The position numbers and the translations under genes are program-made. From NCBI GenBank assembly GCA_011390755.1, contig JAABRU010000037.1, forward strand, positions 1 to 49,161: a stretch of DNA of 49,161 nucleotides, given 5' to 3'. The notes under the pieces are model-generated. The model was not told the origin of the DNA. It did not search any database and saw nothing but the letters and a program-made list of their open reading frames with translations. Positions 17,301 to 26,048 of the stretch are shown here, one piece after another. Every line of letters begins with the position of its first letter. The first letter of the stretch is position 1. The stretch is from Desulfobacteraceae bacterium. GTDB lineage: Bacteria; Desulfobacterota; Desulfobacteria; Desulfobacterales; Desulfococcaceae.

Positions 17301-17649
17301 TGTGGATCTGCTGCTGGAGGTGACTCCCCATGTGACTCCGGATAACCGGATAGCCATGACCATCAATATTACCAAAAACGATCTGGGGGCGGTGATTTCC
17401 GGAGAGCAGTCTTTTACCACCAAAGAGGCCCAGACAGAGCTGCTGGTCAATGACGGGGACACGGTGGTCATCGGCGGTATTATCAAAACAACAGAGCGGC
17501 AGAGTATAGCCGGTATTCCGGGTTTGTCCAGAATTCCCATTCTGGGCTGGTTTTTCAAAAAAGAGGATAAAACCCATGATAAGGAAGAGCTGCTGATTTT
17601 TATTACCCCCAGAATTGTGCAGCTGGAACAGCGGACGGCCCAGTTTTAA
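14386..17649 (+). CDS. pilQ: Type IV pilus secretin PilQ
   Basis: The 1087-residue protein has a signal peptide ending near AFA. At least three AMIN-type modules follow, at about residues 50-145, 206-305 and 339-440, plus a likely fourth at 467-565; they bind peptidoglycan. A Pro/Ala/Thr-rich linker follows. The STN/secretin N0 domain (IALDFYETDIKNVFRIL) starts near residue 655, then a NolW-like domain. The secretin pore domain runs from about 822 (VIIEARIVEATQSFSRVLG) to the end (GIPGLSRIPILGWFFKK, LLIFITPRIV). PilQ forms the outer-membrane channel for pilus fibres. At 1087 residues it is longer than typical PilQ because of the multiple AMIN domains. It is last in the operon. Confidence 0.94.
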   Translation: MKCKSISSRFGEVSISVFMLLMLLSLWNPEESAFAAQENSGNPADFYERMIENVIVTDHPESVDVLIQGNQVLTYTSVRQVAPLGLILYFSKTGLNTTENFFTPPNAVVLSVNAAEIVETSKVEIYLKKEAFYEITREGDSLRVTFSKLSGMNASESFQNETAPPPVYHETAPPVYTAPEPADTGMTESFPKPAALSARDASGPNHLESVYAAKFGNSLKVFVGADGMIRNYRSFVIDSPARIVFDIFNIRSPYSGEKVIPVNTPWVSQIRYYNYSDRVRVILETRPDYLNAFRGIPVENGLLIQMGDGVVADPGTARSGDGAETESFSAVSPSGNIRLQSVYTSQLDRGMLVTVRGNSPISDYRTSVTEDPPRIIVDMPGVDSPYEGENFFPVDTRWVKTVRHRKNAEGVQLIIETRPAYLRAFSARPDKNGLVVHIGEGTAVADTAPVSASLPAADRGSPASVETIDFLKEDAGKSVLIIGTGRPVPYEIAESGDRGLELKLLHTKLPDRHIRPLITDRFESAVDEIMPRRKSGNTAVFEIRLRESVPYFAEQDSGVLKVYFEASSISPKPMEAVPVITAAVPANTAPLAAAANDTNNTMAGSTVPPAVSPGLPVPSAAVPPPVTDTADDMGNPALNPAFSVDEVPQYTGEKIALDFYETDIKNVFRILREISGRNFAVDKDVTGKVTLTLAEPVPWDQVLDLVLKMNQLGKSSEGNIIRIATRKTMEEEDKLREEKRTAELTLREQKKQLERLLREYIPVNYSKAQTEIAPHIEKLLTKDRGSVSVDARTNMIIMTDTAEKIRQGKDLIRKLDRVTPQVIIEARIVEATQSFSRVLGTQWEMAIGLQDPGNMVSDVPADVGEFIMDRVGVGPQRGYNELGGTYGFNTAMNFPAAVGENYGSFGFSFTRVAGTPLLLNAKLQAMESQGEGKIISAPKIVTLDNKKAVIRQGLSYPYQTVEDGEVSLQFKDVDLLLEVTPHVTPDNRIAMTINITKNDLGAVISGEQSFTTKEAQTELLVNDGDTVVIGGIIKTTERQSIAGIPGLSRIPILGWFFKKEDKTHDKEELLIFITPRIVQLEQRTAQF

Positions 17650-17677
17650 ATCAGGGTTTTGTGAAAATTGTCAAAAG

Positions 17678-17758
17678 AAGACTTTATACCGATGGCGGTT
17701 TTATTCATGACAGGCATTTCCGGGGGAAAAATTGCGTCGTTATAAAGTCTTTTTTTTG
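17678..17758 (+). terminator. Inverted repeat with T-run after pilQ
   Basis: AAGACTTTATA (17678-17688) pairs perfectly with TATAAAGTCTT (17741-17751), and the right arm runs into eight T residues. The 52-nt loop is large for a simple terminator, but position and T-run fit termination of the pil operon. Confidence 0.5.
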
Positions 17759-17815
17759 GCATTTTTTTTGCACTGTTTTTTAGCAGTCCGTCAGAACCGG
17801 TATGATACATATGAA

Positions 17816-17893
17816 GGCAGCAGGGCAAACCGCTTGAATCCCCCCTCCCGCCGGGGGAGGGGAGTTTCAAATCAACCGGTTTGATCCACTGCC
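17816..17893. mobile_element. MITE-like element, family B copy 1, with 8-bp target duplication
   Basis: The element starts GGCAGCAGGGCAAACCGC and ends with the imperfect reverse complement CCGGTTTGATCCACTGCC. A C/G-rich hairpin (CCCCTCCCGCC / GGGGGAGGGG) lies between them. CATATGAA is found directly on both sides (17808-17815 and 17894-17901), a perfect 8-bp duplication. A second copy with its own 8-bp duplication lies at 39475-39557. Confidence 0.7.
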
Positions 17894-18047
17894 CATATGA
17901 AAATGGTATGGTTTATCTGTTTGGCATGAAATATTTTTTTGAGTGCCTGTAAAATTTTTTTCAGCCGGGGGGCGTTAGGCGGCTGGCCCTGACGCACCGG
18001 AATTTGGAGCTTACTGGCAGGGTGTGAGGCAGAGCCCCACCCGGTGC

Positions 18048-18490
18048 GTTCCCAGGCGGAGCCCGGGAACGGGTCAGGCTGCGGAGGAGTGCGAAAATTA
18101 AGGCCGAGGCCGGTTTTTCGCAGACACTTTCATATAAACGGGCATGAGCCGTGACTCACAGCGAAGTATGAAAATACACCGTAGAGACGCACGGTGTGCG
18201 TCTCTGCAGAAGACGCACACCGCAGAGACGCACGCCGTGCGTCTCTGCAGGGGACTTTCATATAAACGGTCATGACTGACGGTCACAACGAAGCATGAAA
18301 GCACCGTAGAGACGCACGCCGTGCGTCTCTACTACTTTCATATAAACCGCCATGACTGACGGTCACAACGAAACATGAAAGCTGCGGAGGAGTGCGAAAA
18401 TTAAGACGGAGGCCGGTTTTTCGCAGACACTTTCATATAATAAACGGTCATGAGTTATGACTCACAGCGAAGCATGAAAGTTTCAACCCG
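18048..18490. repeat. Modular palindromic repeat array A
   Basis: Three unit types alternate. Unit M1 runs CTTTCATATAAACGGTCATG ... ACGAAGCATGAAAG (about 46 bp, ends inverted), about four copies. Unit M2 runs from GCGGAGGAGTGCGAAAATTA to GGCCGGTTTTTCGCAGACA, about two copies. Unit M3 is the palindrome GAGACGCACGCCGTGCGTCTC with variants, about three copies. A palindrome (GTTCCCAGGCGG/GCCCGGGAAC) leads in at 18048-18070. The same units in a different order make array B at 41.6-42.3 kb. Frames through the units give no plausible protein. Confidence 0.75.
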
Positions 18491-18540
18491 TTCCCGGGCT
18501 CCGGCAGTGTGTGAGGCAGAGCCGCACCCAATGCATTCCC

Positions 18541-18770
18541 GGACAGAGCCCCCAATGCCACTAAGTTAAGGAAAGCCCCGAAGGGGCGGGTTGATACAGC
18601 CCGGGGCAAAGTCCCGGGAATACAGGACAAAAAACCATAAGCCCTGAAAGGGCGAATTATGTACCCGGATCATTTTTTAATGCGCCCTTTCAGGGCTTAT
18701 ATTAAATTTTATTCAATATTCCCAGGGCTTTGCCCTGGGCTATACCAATGCGCCCTTTCAGGGCTTTCAA
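18541..18770. repeat. Cluster of palindromic repeats with perfect 18-bp inverted arms
   Basis: ATAAGCCCTGAAAGGGCG (18637-18654) is the exact reverse complement of CGCCCTTTCAGGGCTTAT (18683-18700), and a third copy of the right arm lies at 18751-18768. Between them are CCCGGGGCAAAGTCCCGGG and CCCAGGGCTTTGCCCTGGG hairpins. A family C half-end (CCAATGCCACTAAGTTAAG) starts at about 18551, and another (CCAATGCCATTAAGGTAAG) at about 18790. No gene is visible in 17650-19297. Confidence 0.6.
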
Positions 18771-18838
18771 CTCGTTCCCAGGCAGAACCCCAATGCCATT
18801 AAGGTAAGAAATTTTTGGAGTGCCAAAATGAAGCAGGC

Positions 18839-18913
18839 AGGGTGCGTTAGGCGCTAACCGTAACGCACCGTAATATCTCCGGTTCGGTGTGTTACGTTTC
18901 GCTAACGCACCCT
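18839..18913. repeat. Inverted-repeat element with GGTGCGTTAG / CTAACGCACC ends
   Basis: AGGGTGCGTTAGGCG at the left and CGCTAACGCACCCT at the right are inverted ends. The interior repeats the theme (GTAACGCACC, GGTGTGTTAC). Similar palindromes are common in many bacterial genomes. No clear target duplication was seen. Confidence 0.5.
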
Positions 18914-19076
18914 AGGGTAAAGGAATTTCATATAAAATATTTTCCGGACAGGAATTTTTTTTAATGGAGCAGAACCGCAGGGCTTAGGTCTGATTGGAGA
19001 ATATTCAATAAAATTTAATCCGTGCGGTTCTCGCCGGTAATTATTTTGTTTTGTCAAATCTGAATTTATCATTTTT

Positions 19077-19126
19077 CCGCAGTAAGGGATGCCAGCGATG
19101 ATGAGCGGTACATCTGCTTACTGCGG
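19077..19126 (+). other. Leader hairpin upstream of the giant lipoprotein gene
   Basis: CCGCAGTAAG (19077-19086) and CTTACTGCGG (19117-19126) form a perfect 10-bp stem around a 30-nt loop, flanked by T-rich and A-rich runs. It lies just upstream of a strong promoter match, so it may be an operator or the end of an earlier transcript. I compared it by eye with c-di-GMP and other common riboswitch cores and did not see a match. Confidence 0.35.
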
Positions 19127-19141
19127 AGGTGAAAAACAAAA

Positions 19142-19169
19142 TTGACAAAGCAGCAGGTTTTCAGATAAT
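19142..19169 (+). promoter_or_regulatory. Strong sigma-70-type promoter for the giant lipoprotein gene
   Basis: TTGACA (19142-19147) and GATAAT (19164-19169) are separated by 16 bp. This is the best promoter match in the window (6/6 and 5/6). It would start transcription near 19176, giving a leader of about 120 nt before the ATG at 19298. The sequence TTGACAAAGCAG recurs at 39698 upstream of rtcA. Confidence 0.6.
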
Positions 19170-19297
19170 GTTTTTGAAAAGGCTGTTCCCCGATCTTATG
19201 GAGGGGCAGCGGATGTATGATTCCGGAATGGTTATCCGAAAGATATTGCAATAATTGCCGGAGGGAATGGAAGAATTATTTAAAGAAAGGTGTTGCC

Positions 19298-22200
19298 ATG
19301 AAAATGAGACAACTGAAAAATGCGGTTCTGTTTTTAATAGCTATCTGTTTACTGTTTAATATGAGCGGATGCGGTTCCAGCGGGGGAATGGATGAGGGCG
19401 GGGAGGGTGGTGCGCCTGCAAGTGCAGTTGCCCCCGAGGTTATTTTCTTAAGTGTCGGAAGTGCAAGTATTCCCGCCGACGGGGTGAGTTCCACAACAAT
19501 CATCGCGGTGATGAGCGGAAATCAGGCACAGCCCGTATCCCAGGGAACCTCTGTTACTTTTACCACTACACTGGGGAAATTCCCCAACGGTCAGTCATCC
19601 TATACGGTGAAAACCCCGGATGAAAGCGGTTCGGTTGCCACTTCCATTATTGCCGGTACCACTGCCGGTACGGCGCAGATCCGCGGGCTGGCCGGGAATG
19701 TGTCCCAGGCCGCCACGCTGGAATTTACCGGGGATGTTACGGCCCCGCCCGCCTCTTCCGTTAGTCTTACGGCAACACCGGATAAAATTCCTTCGGACGG
19801 GGTGAGTTTTTCCAAAATTGAGGCCACGGTAAAAGACAGCAGTGAGACCAATGTTGCCGGTGCTTCCCTGATTTTTACCACGACCTACGGTACTTTTTTA
19901 AGCGGGGGGCAGACGGCAGCGGCTGTGACAGATGCCGAGGGAAAGGCTTCGGTTTCCCTGATTTCCGCCACTACAGATGCCATTGCCACGGTTGTCTGTA
20001 CTTCCGGCGGGGTGGCCCAGGTGATTTCTGTGATTTTCGGGGAAGGGGCCACCAATCTGCCGGTGGCTTCCATTTCACTGACACCCAATCCGCAGAATAT
20101 TAATCCGGACGGTTTCAGTTCCACTGTGCTGACGGCTGTTCTGGCAGACAGTGGCGGTACGCCCGTGCCGGACGGTACGCAGGTGCGGTTTACTTCCACT
20201 CTTGGCAAGTTCCCCAACGGGCTGCAGGAAATTTCGCTGAATACCACAGACGGAACAGCAGCCGTGGCCCTGATTTCCATTGCAGAGGAAGAAGGGGTGG
20301 CCAAAGTGACCGCCTCGGCAGGCGGCGTGTCCCAGTCTGCCAGTGTGTTTATCGGGGTGACGGAAGAGAATGCACCGCCCAGCAAAATTACCATCAGCGC
20401 GGGGAGTACTTCTCTGATTCCCAATGGGAAAATAACTACCAATACCAATATAGACATTAATGTTACGGATTCCAAAGGCAACGCGGTTGCAGACGGTACA
20501 CCGATTACGGTAGCAATTGTGGAAGGAACCGGTTCTTTTCATGATAAAAGGATAGAGACTGTTGTTACCAGCGGTACGGTGAGCGGTACGGTCAAGGATT
20601 TGACCTATTACGTTTCTTCCACGCCCGGTACGGTGGTGATTAAGGCTTCCACGGCAAACGGTCTTTCTGCAACCACAGAGATATTTCTGACGGAAGGTCT
20701 GATTGTGCTGACGGCCAATCCGATTGAACTGACGGCCAACGGCAGTTCGGAAAGCATCATTACAGCACAGTTGCGGGATGCGGATTTTAATATTCTTCAG
20801 GATGATAATATTCAGATTAATTTTTCCACAGATTCGGGAACGTTTAAGTCAAACGGAGACAGGCAGGTGACCGGTTCTACCCAGGGCGGTGTCGCCAATG
20901 TGACCTATGTGGCTTCCCGGACAGCCGGTGCGGTGAAAATATCTGCATCCGCAACGGGTTACGGTTCGGCAGAAACATCGTTGACGCTGGTGGCGCAGGA
21001 GATTGCTTCACTGGAACTCAGCGAACCCGCAGCCATTCCGGCAGACGGTGTCAGTTCTACTACACTTACAGCTACTGCGAGTGACAGCGGCGGAAATGCG
21101 GTTGCCAAAGGTACCAAAATAGATTTTAAGATTGATCAGACCAATCTTGGAAAATTCCCCAACGGCAGCGGCACTTTTTCTGTGGAAACGCCGGATGACA
21201 GCGGTTCGGTTACGGTTTCCGTTATATCAGCCGGAAAAACAGCGGGTACTGCAACCATAACCGCAACAGCGGGAAGTATTACCCAAAGTACTACAATGGA
21301 ATTTACTACTGAAGGTGCAGATCCCCAGCCGAGTATTGTACTGCAGGCAAGTCCTGCTGAAATCGAAGCAGACGGAAAATCAACTGTACAGATCACTGCA
21401 ACGGTGAAACAGGCTTCCGGCGAAGCAGCTCCGAATACGGCAGTTACTTTTTCTACAAGTAAAGGTTCATTTCCGAATGGAACATCTTATACAACGGATG
21501 AATCCGGGGCAGTAAATTTGACCCTGCTTACTGAACCGGTTGCAGCAACCGAATCGGTAACGGTTACCTGCTCTGCTCTTGGTATTTCAAAAACAATCAA
21601 AGTTCTATTCAAATATATCTATGTTCCCGGTCCTCCCGATAAGGATAAAAGCAGTGTAATTGCCGAACCTGCCACCGTCGTAGCCGGTTCTGAAACAACC
21701 AGTACAATAACTGCCATTGTAAAAGACAGCAATGGAAATCCCATTGAGGACGGAACGACCGTTATTTTCAGTGCTGCAAGGGGCCGGGTAAATCCCTTCA
21801 CGACTTCAACGCAGGATGGGGTGGCAACAACCAATTATACACCTCCAAGCTCTGAAGGTTCGGACGATATTACAGTGAAAATTATGAAAAGTGACGGCGG
21901 GCTGGTCACTATTGAGAAGGAAGGGCTGATAACGGTTATCGGAGCGGAGATTGTGGGAATCACCCTTTCCAGCAACCGGACAAGTATGCCCATCAGTATC
22001 GGGGATAGTGAATCGGAACTTATTATCAAAGCCACACCGACACTGCAGGGCGGGGGAGTTGTGCCGGAAGGAACGCCGGTGAAATTCACCATTATCCCTG
22101 AAAATAATGGCTTTTTCAGGGACGGAGAGGATGAAAAAACTGTTTTGGAGAATGTACCGACTTCCAACGGTGTCGCACGGGCAACACTGGTCAGCGGGCC

Positions 22201-25200
22201 TACACCGGGAACGGTTACTATCCGGGCAGAATCCGGGGATGCCATTGATGAAATGGAAATCACCTACACTCCGGGAAGTATCACAATGGCACTCAGCACC
22301 AATGCTATTCTGGGAACCGGAAAGGAAAGGGATATTACGGTTACAACGACGATTAAAGATGCAGAAGGCAATCCGGCTGCTGGTGAAACCGTAGTGTTTG
22401 AACTGGCGGATGTGACAATGGGAACCATAACACCGGATTCTACGGTAACGAATGCAAACGGTATTATTACCGCCAAATTCAAAGGGGCTGCCAAAGGCGG
22501 TACGGCTGTGATTATTGCAAAATGGATGAAAAACGGGAATCTTCTCATTGCGGAGGAAGCCGAGGTCACCATCCATAATCCCCCGGCATTTCTTTTGGTA
22601 AACAAGGTGGATCCGTCAATTATCAGCATCAAAGGTACCGGTGGGCAGTCCACCACTCAAATTGTCTTTGATGTTAAGGATATTGCCGGAAATTCTGTGG
22701 TGGACGGATACCGCATTGATTTTGATATTCTCAGCGGGCCGGATGGCGGAGAAGAGATTTCCCCCATAGTGGCTTACACATCCGGGGGACAGGTCAGCAC
22801 CATCCTGCGCAGCGGCACCAAAGCCGGGCCGGTCAGTATTAAGGCCACCTATTTTTATGATACCAATGTCAGTACCAGTACCGGGCAGATTTCCATTGCA
22901 GGCGGTCAGCCCGTGGGTGAGGAATTCGGCGTTTCGGCTACCTTCCGCAATGTTTCCGGCCTTCGGAATTTCGGTTTGGAGAATGAGATTACAGCGGACG
23001 CGGCGGATTTTTACAGTAATGCCATACCCAATGACACATCTCTTTCTTTCAAAACCTATAACACAGGTGGAACCTTTGCCCCTCCCAGCGCTGCAACCAC
23101 AGACGGGGCGGCAAAAAGCAATCTGGTGACAACACCCAGCCCGAACCCCATGCAGGGTTTTGTCTCGGTAACAGCCGAGGCTGTCAACGGCGGCAGGACC
23201 ACCCATATTACTTCCCTTGCTGTTTTTTCCGAAACGCAGAACAATCAGATACTGTATGCGGGAACCGACGGCGGCGGTGTATATAAATCCACCGATTCCG
23301 GAACCAGTTGGCAGAACATCAGCCGTTCTACCGGCATTCAGGGCCAGAACTGGATTGATCCCTATATCAATGATATTGTTTTTGATCCGGATAACCCCAA
23401 TACGGTTTATGCAGCCACCGGCTACCTGGGCGGAGGTAATATCTACCGCAGTTTTGACGGCGGAACCAACTGGAACAGCAACAATTCGGAAGAATGGAAC
23501 GGTGTGCTGAAAAATATTACCATCCGGAGAATTAATAAGGATGATTTGTTTTTGGCAGATGTCTCAGGGGCTGCCCTTACAGTTGTTGCCGATGATGACG
23601 GCAGCAATGAAGACTGTTATTGTCAGGACAGCAGCGGCAGAAAAGATGATGACTGTATCTGCCAGGATGAGAACGGCATTCTGGAAGAGTGTGTAATAAG
23701 AAACTGTCACCGTTATGTATGGGTGGGAACCGACGGATCGGGGGCATTTTACTCGGATGACGGAAAGCATTTTAACCAGACAGAGGGCGGCGGACTTGGC
23801 CCCGGAACCTATGTAAATGATATTGTTAAAGTGGATGGCACACACAGATATGCTGCCAAACTCTATGCAGGAACAGCTACAGGCGTTTTTAAAGGAGAAT
23901 ATGAGACAGAGCGTGGTGAAAAGCTGAACATAGAATCATCTGAAAATGACCGGAAGACCGCATATCTGAAATGGCGGGAATTGAAGGATTTTACAGGGGA
24001 TTATATCACCAAACTGGCATTATATCCCAAAGGAGGAAATACGCAGTCCAATGATGTGATATATGCAGGCACAGAAAAATCCGGTGTGTGGGTCAGCACA
24101 GACAGCGGAGCCAGTTGGACAGCCCATAACGGGGGATTGGGAAAAGGGCTGAGAGCCAGCACACCTGTGGTATATCGCTTTAATACGGGTGACAAAAGCG
24201 GGTTAGTGGATGACAGAATTAGCGTATATGCGGACTGCCAGACAGAAGAGTGGACGGTAAAATGCAAGGATGTGCAGAAAGATGCGCAGGATAATGTCAC
24301 ATCCCGTACATTTACCGTAAAAGGAAGCGTTTCCGGTTCCTTGACAGAGTATAATACAGCAGACGGCAGTTATCTGATTCCCAATGTGCTGGGATTTACC
24401 ATAGATAACAGCGGATGTAATTTTGCTGTCAATGACTACTTTACTTTCAGCACTGTCAGAGATCCCGGAAGGCATATCATGGATATGCTGGTGGATAAGA
24501 AAAACAGTCTTTTGTATGCCATTACCTATTTTGACGGTACACTGGAACCCCATCCGGTCGGAAATGTTTATGTGCATGACCTGAATATTGACGGTTCCAT
24601 GCCTTTGGGAGACTGGAGAGAAGCCAATAAGGGTCTGCCGCAGTTTGATCCGCCGGATGATATCACGCTATTTGCCCAGCATACCCTGGCTATGGATAAC
24701 CCGGAGAATCCCAGAAAAATATTTGCGGGCGGAGAAGGCATCAATTTCTACAAGGCCGACAATACAGAAATCGCCTCCGGAAATCCCAATTGGCAGGTCA
24801 GCAAAAGCGGACTGACCAACCGCATCATGGCACGGATGCCGGTGCTCTTTTCCGGTACGGTTGAATTGAAGGTCATTGTTGTCCGGGATACTGATGCTGA
24901 TGGAAAATTGGATTATGAAGATGAAAAAACCGGAAGTATTATCACTCTCTCAGATGTTTTGGTGGGTAAGGTAAAATATGATACTTTGCGGTCCTGGGTG
25001 GAGTCACAGGGTTATGCTTTTATCGTGTATGTGGAAGATGAAAACGGTAATCCTCCCATTGCAGAGTCAAATATTACGATTGAGTATTTAGATTGTGAAG
25101 TTGGCGGAGGGACTTATCTTAATGAAACATATGCTGATGTTTATATGCATGAAGGAACCTGGAGGGATATTTCAGATCTGACTACAAATGATCCCTATAT

Positions 25201-25318
25201 TGCCCCTCCGAAAGCATTAATGGGAGGATGTGCTTTAGTAACCTTTACGTTTACTCCTGCATGTAATAATAATGCTGTTCCCGGTTGTTCCGGTAACGAA
25301 AGGTCTTTAACATATTGA
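19298..25318 (+). CDS. Giant lipoprotein with tandem Ig-like (invasin-type) modules and BNR/propeller repeats
   Basis: The start is ATG 19298, preceded by AAAGAAAGGTG; a longer frame upstream lacks a ribosome-binding site. The 2006-residue product has a signal peptide and lipobox (NMSGC), so it is probably anchored in the outer membrane. Residues from about 48 to 1330 hold roughly 11-12 bacterial Ig-like (Big_1/invasin) modules of about 95-105 residues. Each carries a variant of 'L-x-x-x-P-x-x-I-x-A-D-G-x-S-x-x-x-I-x-A' and the pattern TLGKFPNG. From about 1340 come BNR/Ycf48-like repeats (LYAGTDGGGVYKSTDSGTSW, VIYAGTEKSGVWVSTDSGASW). A cysteine-rich insert (DCYCQ, DDCICQDENG, CVIRNC) breaks the propeller. 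An adhesin or surface-scaffold role is inferred. It is a single gene followed by a strong terminator. Confidence 0.85.
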   Translation: MKMRQLKNAVLFLIAICLLFNMSGCGSSGGMDEGGEGGAPASAVAPEVIFLSVGSASIPADGVSSTTIIAVMSGNQAQPVSQGTSVTFTTTLGKFPNGQSSYTVKTPDESGSVATSIIAGTTAGTAQIRGLAGNVSQAATLEFTGDVTAPPASSVSLTATPDKIPSDGVSFSKIEATVKDSSETNVAGASLIFTTTYGTFLSGGQTAAAVTDAEGKASVSLISATTDAIATVVCTSGGVAQVISVIFGEGATNLPVASISLTPNPQNINPDGFSSTVLTAVLADSGGTPVPDGTQVRFTSTLGKFPNGLQEISLNTTDGTAAVALISIAEEEGVAKVTASAGGVSQSASVFIGVTEENAPPSKITISAGSTSLIPNGKITTNTNIDINVTDSKGNAVADGTPITVAIVEGTGSFHDKRIETVVTSGTVSGTVKDLTYYVSSTPGTVVIKASTANGLSATTEIFLTEGLIVLTANPIELTANGSSESIITAQLRDADFNILQDDNIQINFSTDSGTFKSNGDRQVTGSTQGGVANVTYVASRTAGAVKISASATGYGSAETSLTLVAQEIASLELSEPAAIPADGVSSTTLTATASDSGGNAVAKGTKIDFKIDQTNLGKFPNGSGTFSVETPDDSGSVTVSVISAGKTAGTATITATAGSITQSTTMEFTTEGADPQPSIVLQASPAEIEADGKSTVQITATVKQASGEAAPNTAVTFSTSKGSFPNGTSYTTDESGAVNLTLLTEPVAATESVTVTCSALGISKTIKVLFKYIYVPGPPDKDKSSVIAEPATVVAGSETTSTITAIVKDSNGNPIEDGTTVIFSAARGRVNPFTTSTQDGVATTNYTPPSSEGSDDITVKIMKSDGGLVTIEKEGLITVIGAEIVGITLSSNRTSMPISIGDSESELIIKATPTLQGGGVVPEGTPVKFTIIPENNGFFRDGEDEKTVLENVPTSNGVARATLVSGPTPGTVTIRAESGDAIDEMEITYTPGSITMALSTNAILGTGKERDITVTTTIKDAEGNPAAGETVVFELADVTMGTITPDSTVTNANGIITAKFKGAAKGGTAVIIAKWMKNGNLLIAEEAEVTIHNPPAFLLVNKVDPSIISIKGTGGQSTTQIVFDVKDIAGNSVVDGYRIDFDILSGPDGGEEISPIVAYTSGGQVSTILRSGTKAGPVSIKATYFYDTNVSTSTGQISIAGGQPVGEEFGVSATFRNVSGLRNFGLENEITADAADFYSNAIPNDTSLSFKTYNTGGTFAPPSAATTDGAAKSNLVTTPSPNPMQGFVSVTAEAVNGGRTTHITSLAVFSETQNNQILYAGTDGGGVYKSTDSGTSWQNISRSTGIQGQNWIDPYINDIVFDPDNPNTVYAATGYLGGGNIYRSFDGGTNWNSNNSEEWNGVLKNITIRRINKDDLFLADVSGAALTVVADDDGSNEDCYCQDSSGRKDDDCICQDENGILEECVIRNCHRYVWVGTDGSGAFYSDDGKHFNQTEGGGLGPGTYVNDIVKVDGTHRYAAKLYAGTATGVFKGEYETERGEKLNIESSENDRKTAYLKWRELKDFTGDYITKLALYPKGGNTQSNDVIYAGTEKSGVWVSTDSGASWTAHNGGLGKGLRASTPVVYRFNTGDKSGLVDDRISVYADCQTEEWTVKCKDVQKDAQDNVTSRTFTVKGSVSGSLTEYNTADGSYLIPNVLGFTIDNSGCNFAVNDYFTFSTVRDPGRHIMDMLVDKKNSLLYAITYFDGTLEPHPVGNVYVHDLNIDGSMPLGDWREANKGLPQFDPPDDITLFAQHTLAMDNPENPRKIFAGGEGINFYKADNTEIASGNPNWQVSKSGLTNRIMARMPVLFSGTVELKVIVVRDTDADGKLDYEDEKTGSIITLSDVLVGKVKYDTLRSWVESQGYAFIVYVEDENGNPPIAESNITIEYLDCEVGGGTYLNETYADVYMHEGTWRDISDLTTNDPYIAPPKALMGGCALVTFTFTPACNNNAVPGCSGNERSLTY

Positions 25319-25453
25319 TTCCTCGTTCCCATGTGGGAACGCAGCCCCGGACGCTCCCGCGTCCCGGACTGACGAAAGTGCCGTAAGTCAGGCAGGGTTG
25401 GCAAAAGCGAAGCCTTGCCACCTCTGAGGATGGATAACAAGAAAGCATAAAAC

Positions 25454-25497
25454 AAAAATCCGCCGGGGTAATTTCATCCCCCCGGCGGATTTTTTTT
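25454..25497 (+). terminator. Rho-independent terminator after the giant lipoprotein gene
   Basis: AAAAATCCGCCGGGG pairs with CCCCGGCGGATTTTT across a short loop and runs into eight T residues. The A-run in front would let it work in both directions, which suits the convergent Uma2 operon. The DNA between 25319 and 25453 contains small GTTCCCATGTGGGAAC-type palindromes and no gene. Confidence 0.85.
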
Positions 25498-25591
25498 ATT
25501 GATGTCTGTGTGTTACTTTGCTGAACTATGATTACACGATTCCTGTGATTATCATGATAACCGGCTTACAATATATAATAATCAATATTTT

Positions 25592-26017
25592 TTAATCATT
25601 ATCCTCAAAAATTATCCCCAAGTCAACAGAAAGCCCTGTATTATCTTCCAAACGGCCCGCATGATGCAGGCGTATTCCCTCTTTTGTCAGCACGGAAACT
25701 GTGTGCGCCAGCGGCTGCACTATCCACACAGACCGGATACCGGACGGCAGATAGATATTCTGTGCTTTTTCAAACAATTCAATTGGTTTCTGAGTGGGAG
25801 AAAGAATCTCCACAGCCAGAAGCGGAAGTTCTGCCATTTTAATAATATCACCCTGAAGATAATCCACCTTTCTCCATGGATAAATAGAAATATCCGGAAT
25901 ATAATCGTTTTCATCAATCAGCAGAGTCAGCTCCGCAAATGCCCGGAATTTTCTGCTATTGTTTATTTCTGTTATCAGCATTCCGGATATTGCTGCATGG
26001 CTGTAACTTGGACTCAC
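25592..26017 (-). CDS. Uma2-family (DUF820) putative PD-(D/E)XK endonuclease, short form
   Basis: The product of about 141 residues contains AFAELTLLID, DYIPDISIYPWRKV and PLLAVEILSPTQ, the acidic core of Uma2/DUF820 proteins, followed by GIRSVWIVQPLAHTVSVL. It lacks the N-terminal TxEEYL region of about 40 residues seen in longer members, but a short subfamily starting near 'SPxYSH' exists, so it is probably complete. The start is placed at GTG 26017 because GGGAGG lies about 5 bp upstream; GTG at 26023 would abut that site. Uma2 proteins are nuclease-like, often expanded in repeat-rich genomes, and of unclear function. It is the last gene of a three-gene operon with the coiled-coil protein and Rpn. 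Confidence 0.75.
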   Translation of the reverse strand: MSPSYSHAAISGMLITEINNSRKFRAFAELTLLIDENDYIPDISIYPWRKVDYLQGDIIKMAELPLLAVEILSPTQKPIELFEKAQNIYLPSGIRSVWIVQPLAHTVSVLTKEGIRLHHAGRLEDNTGLSVDLGIIFEDND

Positions 26018-26048
26018 AGACACCTCCCCGATAATTCAGTAACTGATT

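Noticed and set aside
18048-18490. CRISPR array
   Set aside because: The repeats are several kinds of palindromes joined with almost no unique spacers, and no cas gene is near.
19020-19297. c-di-GMP or other riboswitch in the leader of the giant lipoprotein gene
   Set aside because: Only a 10-bp stem with a 30-nt loop is present, and it lies upstream of the promoter match; no conserved riboswitch core was recognised.
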